38,441 nucleotides of DNA from an uncultured Pleurocapsa sp. (GTDB lineage Bacteria > Cyanobacteriota > Cyanobacteriia > Cyanobacteriales > Xenococcaceae): the NCBI GenBank assembly GCA_937884735.1, contig CAKZYI010000683.1, positions 1 to 38,441 on the forward strand, written 5' to 3'. Under the pieces are notes generated by a model. The model saw only the letters and a program-made list of their open reading frames with translations, was not told the DNA's origin and did no database searches. This document shows positions 1 to 9,895 of the stretch, one piece after another. Position numbers and translations under genes: made by a program. Position 1 is the first letter of the stretch, and the number at the start of each line of letters is the position of its first letter.

Positions 1-244
1 CAGTCCAGGTTTCGATCTTCAAAGATCCTTGAATACCAATTAATTTACCCTTCTGCACGTAGTTTCCTGCTACTTCTGCTGTTTTACCCCACATTTCTAG
101 GTTAAACCAGTCTGGCTGATCGCTATTGCGACTACGACGATTGACTGCTAAGGGCAACTTGCACAAAACCGAACCCGATTGAAAGTGAATAATTTCTGGT
201 GCGGCACCAGCTCGACCAACTAAATTAACAATGTTGAGGCTCAT
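1..244 (-). CDS. ssb: Single-stranded DNA-binding protein (N-terminal part, runs off the window)
   Basis: Reading the minus strand from the ATG at 244 gives a protein beginning MSLNIVNLVGRAGAAPEI, followed by a stretch with NRRSR, WFNLEMWGKTAE and KGKLIGIQGSLKIETW. This is the OB-fold pattern of bacterial SSB: an opening beta strand with NxVxLVGR, the conserved W-F-x-x-x-x-W-G-K-x-A-E segment and the KG-x-L-x-x-x-G-x-L strand. SSB coats single-stranded DNA during replication, recombination and repair. About 81 codons are present and the C-terminus lies outside the window. The variable residues look like the shorter, divergent SSB copy found in many cyanobacteria, which often carry more than one. 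Family assignment is secure; which paralogue it is cannot be told. Confidence 0.85.
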   Translation of the reverse strand, partial: MSLNIVNLVGRAGAAPEIIHFQSGSVLCKLPLAVNRRSRNSDQPDWFNLEMWGKTAEVAGNYVQKGKLIGIQGSLKIETWT

Positions 245-521
245 AATTTTATCTGACAGATAGTACTAAGGAACTGGATCGTAATTTTTTAGTCTAGCAA
301 ATTATATACTCTCGTTTCTAGAGAATTCAATATTGAGCGATTAGGTTGATTTTCCAGGTATACAGAGTAAGCCATACTAAATCCTATTGGTATTAAGTTG
401 TTTAAAATTAATGGAATAAAAGAATAAACTACGATCCACCGTTGCAATACTTAATTTATTAAAACCACCAATAATGAAAGATTGATAGTATATTATATCG
501 AGATAAGATTGGTGAATCTCA

Positions 522-1256
522 GTGTCCAAAGCATTCTCTAGCTCGCAACAAATACTAAGTTTACTTTTCAAAGATAAGCAGCTACACAGGATGGTTGGAT
601 GGTTGAGCTGCTTGGCAGTGATAGCCTTATTATGGTGCTACAACTGGAAATTGTTCCTTGCTACTTCTGTCGGCATTGGTTTGATGTCTTTACGTTATTT
701 GTGGCAAAATTCTTATTGGCAACGCTACTGCCAAAGATGGCAAGGTTTTTTGGTTGGATCTAATCGACAGTTGATTCTAGCCGTAGGCAGTGGTGCAGCA
801 GGTTCATTTTGTACTTATCTGGCTGCTTCTGTGTGGGCGGATGCAGAAAACCAATGGTTGGCAACTGGTTCGATTTTGCAAGGTTTTGCTAGTATAAGCA
901 CCTTATCAGTTTTGCTTTGGTCTTTGTGGCAAAAAAAAGATAATAAAACAGAAACGAAACTAGACAATTTGTAAGAAGATTTAAGTCATCAGGAGCCTTT
1001 AAAACGTTTAGTCGCAATTAGACAATTAACTCGTTTATTGATTAGCAATAGTTTGTCATCAGACCATTATTCCCAATCAATTGAATATTTTTATTTGATG
1101 TTGTCTGAACCCCAATCACCTGTTATTAAAAAAGCTTTGTTAGAAAGTTTAGAACTTTTAGATACAAAACAAGTTGCTAAAATAAAACATCAAAAAGTGA
1201 GAATACCAATCGACTTAAAATATTCTCATAAGTCTATTAAAACCCTACAGGATTAA
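522..1256 (+). pseudogene. Armadillo-type-fold membrane protein, broken by an in-frame TAA
   Basis: A GTG at 522 opens a 150-residue frame with two or three hydrophobic segments (about residues 26-55 and 85-135, including GSNRQLILAVGSGAAG). It ends at TAA 972-974. The same frame then continues without another stop to 1256, giving EDLSHQEPLKRLVAIRQLTR directly after the stop. That DPLKRL-x-AVRQLTRL-like segment is the soluble half of a conserved cyanobacterial protein usually annotated as armadillo-type fold-containing, about 240-260 residues long. The joined length here is 244 codons, which matches. I therefore see one gene with one nonsense codon, not two genes. Function in the family is unknown; the membrane anchor plus helical repeat suggests a protein-interaction role at a membrane. 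The lesion may be real or a sequencing error. Confidence 0.7.
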
Positions 1257-1348
1257 AAGCTTCTAGAAATATTTAATAAACATTAGTAATTTTAATTGAG
1301 CTATTTCTTTATAAAATTAATTCATATTTATATTTGAAACTGATAGAC

Positions 1349-2220
1349 ATGGAGTTAGCTCAAATAATAGCTGAATTAAAAAACTATACGGGAATATTTC
1401 CTCGTCAAGCTTTAGAAGAAGCAATAAAGCAACAAGAAGCGATCGCTCCTCTATTATTAGTAGATTTAGATCGATGCAAAAATAATTTAGAAGAATTATT
1501 AGAACAGACTGATAATTTTCTACCTATTTACGATTTATTTTTGTTGGCATAGTTTAGAGAGGCAAAAGCATATCCCATAATTATTGAATTCTTTTCTACC
1601 CTTAGAGACATATCAATAGATGTCACTGGAGATTTAGTTACTGAGTATATTTAGGCAGAATTTTAGCGAACGTTAGTTGCGGTGATATTGAACCAATAAA
1701 ACAGCTAATAGAAAATACCAAAGTAAATCAATTTGTTCGGGCTGCTGGCTTAAATGCATTAATAGCTTTGATAGTTCAAGGAGTTATTTCTAGAGAGTTG
1801 ATTATTGAATATTTCGATCACCTTTTTATAATTTATCTCCAAGAAGAATTCCTAGATAACGAAGATTCCTCTTACTTTCTCAGCGATCTTGTTATCAACA
1901 GTGGCGAAATTTATCCTGAAGAACTTCAAGCACATATAGATCGAGCTTTTGAATTAGATCTAATCGATCCATTTTTTATTAATCGGAAAGATATTGAATA
2001 TTATTTAGGATTGGGAAAAAATGCCGCCTTAGCCAAACTTAAAGACAATTCTTACTATTCTCCTATTGAAGATACAGTTTCAGAAATGGAATACTGGGCT
2101 TGTTTTCAAGATTTTAAACTAGTAAGAAAAAAGCCTGCTGGATTGGGAACATTAAAACCTACTGCCAAAAAGAAAAGCCAAAAGCAAGCACGTCGTAAGA
2201 ATCGCTCCAAAAAGAAATAA
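1349..2220 (+). pseudogene. DUF1186-like protein, broken by a TAG and a frameshift
   Basis: ATG 1349 starts MELAQIIAELKNYTGIFP and runs to TAG 1550-1552. The frame continues past the stop (FREAKAYPIIIEFFSTLRDI) to about 1648. Similarity then moves to another frame from 1651 (LGRILANVSCGDIEPIKQLI), which runs uninterrupted to the TAA at 2218-2220. One missing base (or two extra) near 1649 restores the frame, and a CAG codon in place of the TAG restores the first lesion. The joined product of about 290 residues resembles DUF1186 proteins: helical HEAT-like repeats followed by a basic tail rich in Lys and Arg. The frame from 1651 has an internal start candidate at 1768, so a C-terminal fragment of 150 residues could be translated. 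Function is unknown. Two lesions make real decay more likely here than in the other broken genes. Confidence 0.65.
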
Positions 2221-2244
2221 ACCACTTAGTTTGTTTTTTAAAAG

Positions 2245-3129
2245 CTAAACCAAACAACCCAAAATCATACCTGCCAACAAAATAAAGCCCAACCAAACAT
2301 TTTGTCCCAAAACTTTGCCATAAACTGAGCGAGGAATATTAGGCTGACGCAATTTAGTATATTGCCATCCCCAACCGACAATAGCTAATATCAGGGTAAA
2401 CCAAAAAGCTGAACCCAAAGCTAATTTGATGCCCAAACACGCCATCAAACCAGCAGTAATAGCGTAGAAAATAGCGATCGCCTGGGGAGCATATTTACCA
2501 AAAAAGATGGCACTAGAATTAATCCCTACCTTAAGATCGTCTTCGCGATCGCTAAGAGCATAACCCGTATCAAACCCCATTGTCCAGGCTACGGTTGCAC
2601 CCCACAGTAGCCAGGTTGCAGATTCAATAACGTTTGTCACCGCTGTCCAACTAATCAACACTGCAAAACCCCAAGCCAAAGATAAAACTAACTGGGGCAC
2701 AGGAAAAAAACGCTTTGCCAGAGGATACAAAACAATAAAAGGTACTGCCACAACGCAGAGAATAAAGCTTAGGGGCTTAAGATAAAAAGCTAAAATTGCC
2801 GCACAAATTAAGGCGATCGCAAAAATTACAATACCTACCTTTACTGAAAGAGCGCGGGATGCTAGAGGACGGCTTTTTGTACGGGCTACTTGAGGATCGA
2901 TATCCTTATCCCACAGATCGTTAACCACACAACCAGCGGCACTAGTAGCTAAAGTACCTAAAATTATTACTCCCACTAGGGGAAGGGGAGGTGTTCCTTT
3001 AGCAGCTAAAAAAACTGCCCATAGTGCAGGAATCATTAAGATTAATCTTCCTGCGGGTTTGTCCCAACGCAAGAGTCGAATTACTTTCTGCCACGTGGGT
3101 TCGCTAGTTGGGGCTTGATATTGAGTCAT
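2245..3129 (-). CDS. ubiA: 4-hydroxybenzoate polyprenyltransferase (UbiA family)
   Basis: This intramembrane prenyltransferase of about 294 residues attaches a long prenyl chain to 4-hydroxybenzoate, the committed step of plastoquinone synthesis in cyanobacteria. The first Asp-rich motif is NDLWDKDID (about residue 70) and the second is DREDD (about residue 194); both bind the Mg2+-prenyl diphosphate. Eight or nine hydrophobic segments fill the rest. I chose the ATG at 3129 (MTQYQAPTS) over a TTG two codons upstream. It is divergent from the Ppx/GppA gene across about 210 bases that must hold both promoters. It converges on the broken DUF1186 gene with a gap of 24 bases. The closest alternative in the superfamily is a homogentisate or chlorophyll prenyltransferase, but the spacing and WDKDIDPQVARTKSRPLASR-like region fit the UbiA group. 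Confidence 0.9.
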   Translation of the reverse strand: MTQYQAPTSEPTWQKVIRLLRWDKPAGRLILMIPALWAVFLAAKGTPPLPLVGVIILGTLATSAAGCVVNDLWDKDIDPQVARTKSRPLASRALSVKVGIVIFAIALICAAILAFYLKPLSFILCVVAVPFIVLYPLAKRFFPVPQLVLSLAWGFAVLISWTAVTNVIESATWLLWGATVAWTMGFDTGYALSDREDDLKVGINSSAIFFGKYAPQAIAIFYAITAGLMACLGIKLALGSAFWFTLILAIVGWGWQYTKLRQPNIPRSVYGKVLGQNVWLGFILLAGMILGCLV

Positions 3130-3340
3130 GTTCAAATTACGTAACTTATCCTGAAATTTGTATCTCTAAGTTTACAAATATTTAAAAACTGAGTGAGTAA
3201 TCTCTAACTTTAATAGAATTCGTGGGATTATAAAAATATCTGAATATCTTAATTAAGAAAAGTTATCTTTTGATGCTGCTTTTCTTAACTAATCTTATAT
3301 GTAAATCTGCTCTCAAGAGAGTCAAATACAGTCAGTTGCC

Positions 3341-4963
3341 ATGAATAAACAGATTATTGCAGCGATCGATATCGGCACTAACTCCATCCACATGGTAATT
3401 GTCAAAATAGATCCTAGTTTGCCCGCTTTTACTGTAATTGCTAAAGAAAAAGATACCGTTCGTTTAGGCGATCGCGATCCCACCACAGGGAAATTAACCC
3501 CAGAAGCGATTCAACGTTCTCTCAATACATTGAAACGTTGCCGAGATTTAGCCAATAGTCTGGGTGCAGAGCAAATTATTGCTGTAGCCACAAGTGCCAC
3601 TAGAGAAGCCCCCAATGGTGAAGCCTTTTTGCGTCAAATTAAGTCAGAATTAGGAATTGTAGTCAATCTTATTTCTGGTCAAGAAGAAGCCCGCCGAATT
3701 TATCTTGGCGTGTTGTCGGGAATGGATTTTCACGATCTCCCCCACATTATTATTGACATTGGTGGTGGTTCAACAGAAGTAATTTTGGCAGATATTCATG
3801 AACCTCGTTTTCTCAGCAGTACAAAGGTTGGTGCAGTTCGTTTATCCAAAGAGTATGTGACCACTGATCCCATTAGCGATAACGAACTAAAAGTATTACG
3901 AGCTTATGTCAGAGGAATGTTAGAACGTCCCGTAGATGAAATTTGGCGCAATCTTCAGTTAAATGAAGTTCCTCGCATGATTGGCACATCAGGGACAATT
4001 GAAACCATCGCCGCTATTCACGCCAAAGATGAATTAGGAGAAGTCCCCGATCCTTTAAACGGCTATGAAGTCAGCAGAAAAGATATTGAAAAAATCGTCA
4101 AAAAGCTCGCTAAAATGAGCTATAAAGAGAGATTAGATGTTTCAGGAATTTCTGACAAGCGAGCCGAAATTATTGTCCCAGGGGCGGTAATTTTGCTAGA
4201 GGCGATGAAAATGCTAAAGCTCGACTCTATTGTGATGTGCGAACGAGCATTGCGGGAAGGAATGAATGTCGATTGGATGTTATCTCGTGGTTTAATTAGC
4301 AGTCGACTACGTTATCAAGACGAAGTTAAACACCGCAATGTCTTAAAAATTGCCCAAAAATATCATGTAGATTTGGAATATGGCGAAAGAGTTGCACAGT
4401 TTGCCCTAGACATATTCAATCAGTTGCAAGGAGATTTACACGATTGGGGTTCAGCAGAAAAAGAACTGTTATGGTCAGCAGCTATTTTACACAACAGCGG
4501 AGTTTATATCAGCCATTCATCCCATCATAAACACTCATATTATTTAATCCGTAACGCCGAGTTACTTGGCTTTACCGAATTAGAATTAGAGCTAATCGCT
4601 AATATTGCCCGCTATCATCGCAAAAGCAAGCCAAAAAAGAAACATCAGCCCTATCACGATCTGCCCCATAAACACTATCAGCTAATGGTCAGACAGCTAA
4701 GTGCTATTCTACGACTAGCGGTAGCCTTAGACCGCAGAAACAAAGGCGCGGTGGCAAAAGTCGAATGCAATTACAATTCTAGCAATCGTACCCTTGATTT
4801 TCAGCTACAGCCAGCGGAAGTAGGCGATCGCTGTTCTTTGGAATTATGGAATCTCAGCTACAAAAAAGAGGCATTTGAAGAAGAATTTAATGTAGAGTTA
4901 ATTCCAACGGTTGCTAAAAATCAATTGCCCGCAGATAGGTTTTATAAAACATCCATACGTTAA
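3341..4963 (+). CDS. ppx: Exopolyphosphatase / guanosine pentaphosphatase (Ppx/GppA family)
   Basis: The protein of 540 residues begins AAIDIGTNSIHMVIVKID, the first phosphate-binding loop of the actin-like ASKHA fold. Residues near 140 read DIGGGSTEVI, the second phosphate loop, and EGMNVDWML follows near residue 308. The C-terminal part (about 325-500) is an HD-like helical domain containing AAILHNSG and a run of His residues. The layout of two ASKHA lobes plus an HD-like domain and the length fit the long Ppx/GppA form. Members release phosphate from polyphosphate or convert pppGpp to ppGpp, linking phosphate storage to the stringent response; sequence alone does not separate the two. It is transcribed away from ubiA, an arrangement I believe recurs in cyanobacteria. 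The HD motif has Asn instead of Asp (LHN), so that domain is probably structural. Confidence 0.9.
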   Translation: MNKQIIAAIDIGTNSIHMVIVKIDPSLPAFTVIAKEKDTVRLGDRDPTTGKLTPEAIQRSLNTLKRCRDLANSLGAEQIIAVATSATREAPNGEAFLRQIKSELGIVVNLISGQEEARRIYLGVLSGMDFHDLPHIIIDIGGGSTEVILADIHEPRFLSSTKVGAVRLSKEYVTTDPISDNELKVLRAYVRGMLERPVDEIWRNLQLNEVPRMIGTSGTIETIAAIHAKDELGEVPDPLNGYEVSRKDIEKIVKKLAKMSYKERLDVSGISDKRAEIIVPGAVILLEAMKMLKLDSIVMCERALREGMNVDWMLSRGLISSRLRYQDEVKHRNVLKIAQKYHVDLEYGERVAQFALDIFNQLQGDLHDWGSAEKELLWSAAILHNSGVYISHSSHHKHSYYLIRNAELLGFTELELELIANIARYHRKSKPKKKHQPYHDLPHKHYQLMVRQLSAILRLAVALDRRNKGAVAKVECNYNSSNRTLDFQLQPAEVGDRCSLELWNLSYKKEAFEEEFNVELIPTVAKNQLPADRFYKTSIR

Positions 4964-5023
4964 TTCAATTCACAACTTTATTATTAATGATGATTGATTA
5001 AATCAAATTTTTGTTAGCAACGC

Positions 5024-5422
5024 CTAGTATTTTGCCTCTGCTAAATTGGCATTAAATTTATCGCACCAAAGTGTAACTTCGTCGTATTGAGTAGGATTAA
5101 AATCAAACGGCAAACGATAAATTTGTTTTCCTTCATCAAAATTCAAACCAGAAAATAAAGTATCTTCGCTAAATTGATCGTTTTGGGAAAAGCCTATTTT
5201 GGGAGCGGGTGCGCCATCAAATTTAAAATTATCTTGAAGCACTAAATAATGAATTTCTCCTTGTTTGATTATTTGAAATTCTCCACTTACTGTATGCCCG
5301 TCTTGTCCCACAAAGCTACCAGTTTCGATTAATTCTCCTCCTGTTAAAACATCTTCTGCCTGTACTAATGTAGGCGTTATTGCTAAAGTTAATGCAGACA
5401 ATAACCAAATTATTCGTTTCAT
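5024..5422 (-). CDS. Secreted DM13-domain protein
   Basis: A protein of 132 residues with a Sec signal peptide (MKRIIWLLSALTLAITPTL, cleavage probably after VQA). The mature part holds the hallmarks of a DM13 domain: G-x-F-x-x-x-x-G-H-T-V-S-G near residue 40, LQDNFKFDGAPAPKIGF in the middle and TLWCDKFNANLAEAKY at the end. DM13 domains are proposed to be small redox or electron-transfer modules with a conserved Cys in the V-x-x-W-C-x-x-F motif, which is present here. It lies downstream of a DoxX-like gene on the same strand with a gap of 223 bases, so it may have its own promoter. The domain call is strong; the partner and substrate are unknown. Confidence 0.8.
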   Translation of the reverse strand: MKRIIWLLSALTLAITPTLVQAEDVLTGGELIETGSFVGQDGHTVSGEFQIIKQGEIHYLVLQDNFKFDGAPAPKIGFSQNDQFSEDTLFSGLNFDEGKQIYRLPFDFNPTQYDEVTLWCDKFNANLAEAKY

Positions 5423-5645
5423 AATTTTATTTATTTGTTGTGAGTTTGCTTTAATTTAATTTACCAAAAACACCTTAACCTAATCTGAGAAATTTTAAAA
5501 AAATAATTGTTTTAATCACACTTGACAAAATACAAAGATTACTGTTAGAAACTATGTTTTTCTCTGATTTACTATCCCAAAATCGACTATATTCATATAT
5601 GACAACCTTAAAAACGACTTTTGTATTAGCTAATTAGTGACTTTA

Positions 5646-6047
5646 CTATTTAGAGATAGTCAATAAATTATCTTCTTTTCTTAATAGAAATAATGCTATT
5701 AATGCGGTCAAAACAGGTACGGCTGCCCAAAATAAATGATTGGGTGGTTCGTAAGGATTTAACAGTTCTTTATAGGTGGAAAAAGTTGAGACTGCGTGCA
5801 TTCCTAGGATTGCTCCATAAGTCCAAATTTTCAACAACCCAGCCATGAAAGCTAGCACAATTATGGTTTGTAATATTCCAACCATTAAAGAAAGGGAGGG
5901 AGATATTTCAATTGAATAAAAGCGAGAAAACACTTTTTGCGTGATTTCAGGAAAAATTATTTTTTCTATTGACCACACCAAAAAAAATATTCCCGTGCTC
6001 AAGCGAATTAATGCCAGACCGATCTCCAGCTTTTGGTTTGAATTCAT
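5646..6047 (-). CDS. DoxX-like four-helix membrane protein
   Basis: A protein of 133 residues with four hydrophobic segments (about 10-28, 50-70, 73-90 and 105-121). A short opening helix contains LALIRLSTGIFFLVWSIEK, followed by a loop with a Phe-Tyr-rich amphipathic stretch. This arrangement resembles the DoxX/DoxD family, whose members sit in the membrane as quinone-reducing or redox-associated subunits. The usual G-x-x-F-x-x-G-x-x-K pattern of DoxX helix 1 appears here in a weaker form (GIFFLVWSIEKI), so the family call is moderate. It lies between a small secreted protein gene and the DM13 gene on the same strand. The gaps of 172 and 223 bases do not suggest one tight operon. Confidence 0.55.
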   Translation of the reverse strand: MNSNQKLEIGLALIRLSTGIFFLVWSIEKIIFPEITQKVFSRFYSIEISPSLSLMVGILQTIIVLAFMAGLLKIWTYGAILGMHAVSTFSTYKELLNPYEPPNHLFWAAVPVLTALIALFLLRKEDNLLTISK

Positions 6048-6219
6048 AGTGATGGTGATGGTAAGGAAAGAGGATAATTAGATACGGCGATCGCGCTTTC
6101 CGATACGAGTTTGTGACTTGGTAATGATTGTTCGAAATATTGCGATCGCACTTCGATCTTTAATCTTTCATTTCAGTCAGTATGCTGTGGATTATTTGTT
6201 TTGTCAGAACAGAAATATC

Positions 6220-6561
6220 TTAATCTTCGTCCAGACTGTTTAGATGAGAAGTAACGTTCCTTAAATATCCTCTATCATTGATGGTTTCGGGAGAGAGTCT
6301 GCCATCGGCAATTGCTACCTTAACTAAGTCTTTGGCGGTTATTCTTCCACCATTAGCGGCTTTAACAAAAGAGCCATAACTAGGAATGCTTCTATCTTTA
6401 AAAGAACCCTGGTAACTACGGCTGACTAAATTAAATGGAGTAATTTCGACAATGTTGTTAACAGACTGGGAATTAACTGCAACTGTTTCACCAGCAAACG
6501 CAGGAGCAGCAGTTAAAGAAAGAGCTAGAGCAGATAGAGTAGCAAACAATGTACGTTTCAT
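6220..6561 (-). CDS. Small secreted cyanobacterial protein of unknown function
   Basis: A protein of 113 residues with a clear Sec signal peptide (hydrophobic core ATLSALALSLTAAPAFA, cleavage after AFA). The mature part is polar and contains ITPFNLVSRSYQGSFKD and IPSYGSFVKAANGGRITAKD. I recognise this pattern from a family of short periplasmic or secreted cyanobacterial proteins, often present in several copies per genome, with no assigned function. The start is well supported: the minus strand has an AAGGAG Shine-Dalgarno sequence nine bases before the ATG at 6561. It is followed by the DoxX-like gene after 172 bases. No catalytic motif is visible. Confidence 0.75.
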   Translation of the reverse strand: MKRTLFATLSALALSLTAAPAFAGETVAVNSQSVNNIVEITPFNLVSRSYQGSFKDRSIPSYGSFVKAANGGRITAKDLVKVAIADGRLSPETINDRGYLRNVTSHLNSLDED

Positions 6562-6788
6562 GAGTTATTTCTCCTTGATTTAGAACTATTTAACTTATCT
6601 CGTTATGTATAGAATCGCTTTTCGTTCTGAGAAGACATGGAGCAAAACCTAAGAGTTGATTAAAGACAAGATTAATTTGTCTGAGTTGAATCTGAGAAAA
6701 TCATGAGTGGGTAGGATAAACGCCAATCTCTCATACATGTTCCCTCGAAGATAAATCGCTGATTTAATTCTTCAAAGTCGCATAAACT

Positions 6789-6820
6789 AAAAAAGCCAGC
6801 GATCGCATTTAACCGCTGGC
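6789..6820 (-). terminator. Rho-independent terminator of the ABC transporter gene
   Basis: Read on the minus strand, GCCAGCG and CGCTGGC form a perfect 7-bp stem around a 12-base loop, followed at once by TTTTTT. It begins 30 bases after the stop of the ABC transporter, exactly where a transcript from ppiC and the transporter should end. One arm and the loop overlap a HIP1 octamer. Confidence 0.8.
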
Positions 6821-6849
6821 AAGTAATAAATTGAGTTTGTATTGATTTT

Positions 6850-9800
6850 CTACACAGAAGATTCCTGCTGCTGATACAGATAACAATAACGCCCTTTCAA
6901 CGCCATCAATTCTTCGTGAGTTCCTCTTTCCACAATCGAACCCGCATCCATCATAACGATGGTATCGGCGTTTTTGATCGTACCCAAGCGGTGGGTAATA
7001 AAGAATACGGTGCGTCCTTTGAGAGCTTCTTTCAAGTTACGAGATACTTCTTGCTCGGTAGCAAAATCCAAAGCACTGGTTGCTTCATCCAAAACCATCA
7101 TTGCAGGAGCTTGGAGAATAGTACGGGCGATCGCAATAAGCTGTCATTGTCCCCCAGATAGGGCCGAACCCCTTTCCCCTTCCCTGGTGTTGTAGCCATT
7201 AGGTAGAGTCATAATAAAGTCATGAGCCGCAGCAATTTGAGCCGCAGCGATAATCTCTTCTGTAGTTGCGTCAGGATTGGTTAGGGCAATGTTGTCTAAA
7301 ATAGTTCCTTCAAACAACAGAGTTTCTTGAGGCACAACCCCAATTTGACGACGGATGGAGTACAATTCCACGCGGTTGATATCATAACCATCAACTAGGA
7401 TTCTTCCCCCTTCTGGTTCGTAAAGTCGAGATAGAAGTTTGGTCATGGTGCTTTTACCCGCGCCACTTTCTCCCACAATTGCCACAAACGTACCAGGTTC
7501 AAACTCTGTAGTAACATTCTTCAACTGAAGTGGACCACTAGTTTTAAAGCGGAAGGAAAGATTATCGTATTTAACCTTACCTTTAATCGCTGGCATAGGA
7601 ATGTTATTGCGATCGGCTTCTCCTTCTTCAGGATTGTCTACAATATCTGCCAAACGTTCTAGAGATAAAGCAGTTTCTTGGAAGTTTTGCCATAGAGTCG
7701 CCAAACGCATAATAGGCGAAGTTACATAACCCGCAATGATTCTAAAGGCGATCAATTGACCCAAGGTTAGTTTTCCTTCAAGCACCAAGTCTGCACCCAT
7801 CCCAATCAGGATTACTCTAGAAAGCTTATTGAGAAAGTCACTGGCTGATTTAGCTAAAGTAGAGGTAATTACAGTTTTAAAGCCAGTGGAAATATAACGG
7901 GCATAACGCTCTTGCCACTTCCAGCGCGACCGCAATTCAATGTTTTGCGCTTTAACTGTTTGAATACCTGTTAGTACCTCTACCAAATAAGATTGAGTTT
8001 CGGCATTGCGTTCGGCTTTTACCCTCAACTGTCGGCGAATTGTGGGCGAAAAGATTAAAGTCAAGGCAACAAATACAGGAATGATTGCCAAAGACACTGC
8101 GGTTAGCAGCGGGCTGTAGGCGAACATTACAACCACATATATTACCGAGAAAATACAGTCTAAAACTACCGTTAAAGCTGTTCCTGTTAAAAACTGTCTA
8201 ATCTTTTCTAACTCGTTAACACGGGTGGAAATTTCCCCCACTGGTCGCCGCTCAAAATATCGAAGAGGTAATCTTAGTAGATGGTCGATAATCTCCGAAC
8301 CAAGTGATAAATCAATCCTGTTGGTTGTATCCACAAACAAATACGTCCGCAGGGTGGTTAAAAGTGCTTCAAAGATGTTGATTATAATCAGGAAGAAGAC
8401 CAAGTAACCCAGAGTACTAGGACTATTCTGGCTAATTACCTTATCGATAATTACCTGAATCATCAACGGGTTTGCCAATTGGAATAGCTGTACAAAGAAG
8501 GAAGCAACAAATACTTCAATCAGAACCCGCTTGTATTTTTGCAGGGCGGGTAAAAACCAATTTAAACCAAATCTCTCTTGGGGAGTATCTTTTGTTTTCT
8601 TGAGTAAGAGGACTTCTCCCCCTTCGCCCCAAGTTTCGATAAAGTCTTCGGGTTTATAGCGTTTTACCCCAAGTTCGGGGACAGCTATGACTAATTCTGT
8701 TTCCGTCAGTTCGTAAATCAGAGCCAGACCATCTTGCCAAGTTACCAAACAAGGTCCTTCCAAGCGGGTAATTGCCTGGGCGGGAATATTAATCAGTTGG
8801 GGGCTAAGTCCCATTAATTCTGATACTGCACCACACAAGGGCAAAGAAAGGTTAGGAGTCCTTTCTAACTGCTCTTTTAGGACTCGCTTAATTACCTCTT
8901 TGCGGAAAGGCATACCAAAATACTTACTCAGCATTTGGAAACAAGCAACACCAGCATCTAGGGTAGTTTTTCCTGCAAAGAAAGGATAATTTTTCTTCTC
9001 AGATGTAACTTGTTCTTCTTCGCCTTGGAAAGTATATCGATCTCCCAATCCTTCGCTGTCGTCAAAATCAGTTTCATCCAAATCTAAACTGATAATTCCT
9101 GTGGCATCAATTTCTAATAAAGGATCGTCAATGATGGTATTTTTTTCCGAACCATCAAACCAATAGGCATTAGGAATAGAAATCAAACGAGTAGGGCGAT
9201 CGCCATTCACCGTAATAGTTTGACGATCTTTGGTCAATTCTAAACGACTACCCACAGAAAACTCATCAATTGTGCCACCGCCACTGACCAACCAAACCAA
9301 ATTAGGATCTTTTAATGGTCTAGCAATCTCAGAACTTAGCTGATGTTCCCCAGGAGGTAAATAGTAGGCTTCGGCGTGTTCAGTCATCTGATTTGCCAAA
9401 TCTGCTAGTTCCCAATCTCCTTGAGCCTGTTGTTCTAGTTGAATCCCCAATAAATCAAAGATTTCAACTTTAGCTGGCTTAAGCTTATACTGAGCAGCTA
9501 ATTGGGTGTGTTGCTCGATTAAAGACAAAAAATCTTCGTTGTCAAGAGCTAGGCACACCACTTCTGTACTTGCCATGGCAGTTTCACAAGGCACTCCCCT
9601 AGCCAAATTAACCCAGCCGATGATTTGCCCAGGCTTTAGTTTATCTAGGGTAGTGGGCATCTTAGTTCGCTGATCGTAGCCCAGCAGCCTAACCTCTCCT
9701 ACTGAGATAATTGCAACCAGACCCTGCAATATCTCCCGCATGCTCAACACTTTCCCCACTCCAAATCTTAGTGGTTTAAGTTTTGGAGCAATGTCAGCAA

Positions 9801-9882
9801 TCGCTTCAGGAGCAAGTTGATTGAATTGTGGAACAAGAGAAAGAAATTGCTCGACAATCTTGGTAGTGTTGGTATTAGTCAT
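6850..9882 (-). pseudogene. Type I secretion ABC transporter (cNMP, degenerate C39, TMD, NBD), interrupted by TGA in the signature motif
   Basis: From ATG 9882 the frame runs 912 residues to TGA 7144-7146, then continues in frame for 97 more codons to 6850, giving a full transporter of 1010 residues. Domains in order: cyclic-nucleotide-binding-like region (about 25-245); C39-like peptidase domain (about 298-430); six-helix ABC exporter domain (about 445-740); nucleotide-binding domain with Walker A GESGAGKST at 804, Q-loop VVPQE, signature LSGGQ at 908-912, Walker B MMVLDEATSALD and H-loop ITHRLG. The stop sits where LSGGQ-R-Q expects Arg, so a single CGA to TGA change explains it. In the C39 domain the catalytic Cys is Ala (DAG instead of DCG at 309-311) and the catalytic His is absent, as in HlyB-type exporters that carry unprocessed substrates. 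It follows the PpiC gene by 13 bases and has a good terminator. No HlyD-type adaptor lies next to it. If the TGA is real, the truncated product cannot hydrolyse ATP. Confidence 0.85.
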
Positions 9883-9895
9883 AGGTAGAGTAGAG

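Noticed and set aside
377-571. Minus-strand frame of 64 codons upstream of the armadillo gene
   Set aside because: No family resemblance, no ribosome binding site, overlaps the start of a recognisable gene.
4994-5011. TTGAT/ATCAA hairpin plus T-run as terminator of ppx
   Set aside because: Five AT-rich base pairs are too weak to support as a terminator.
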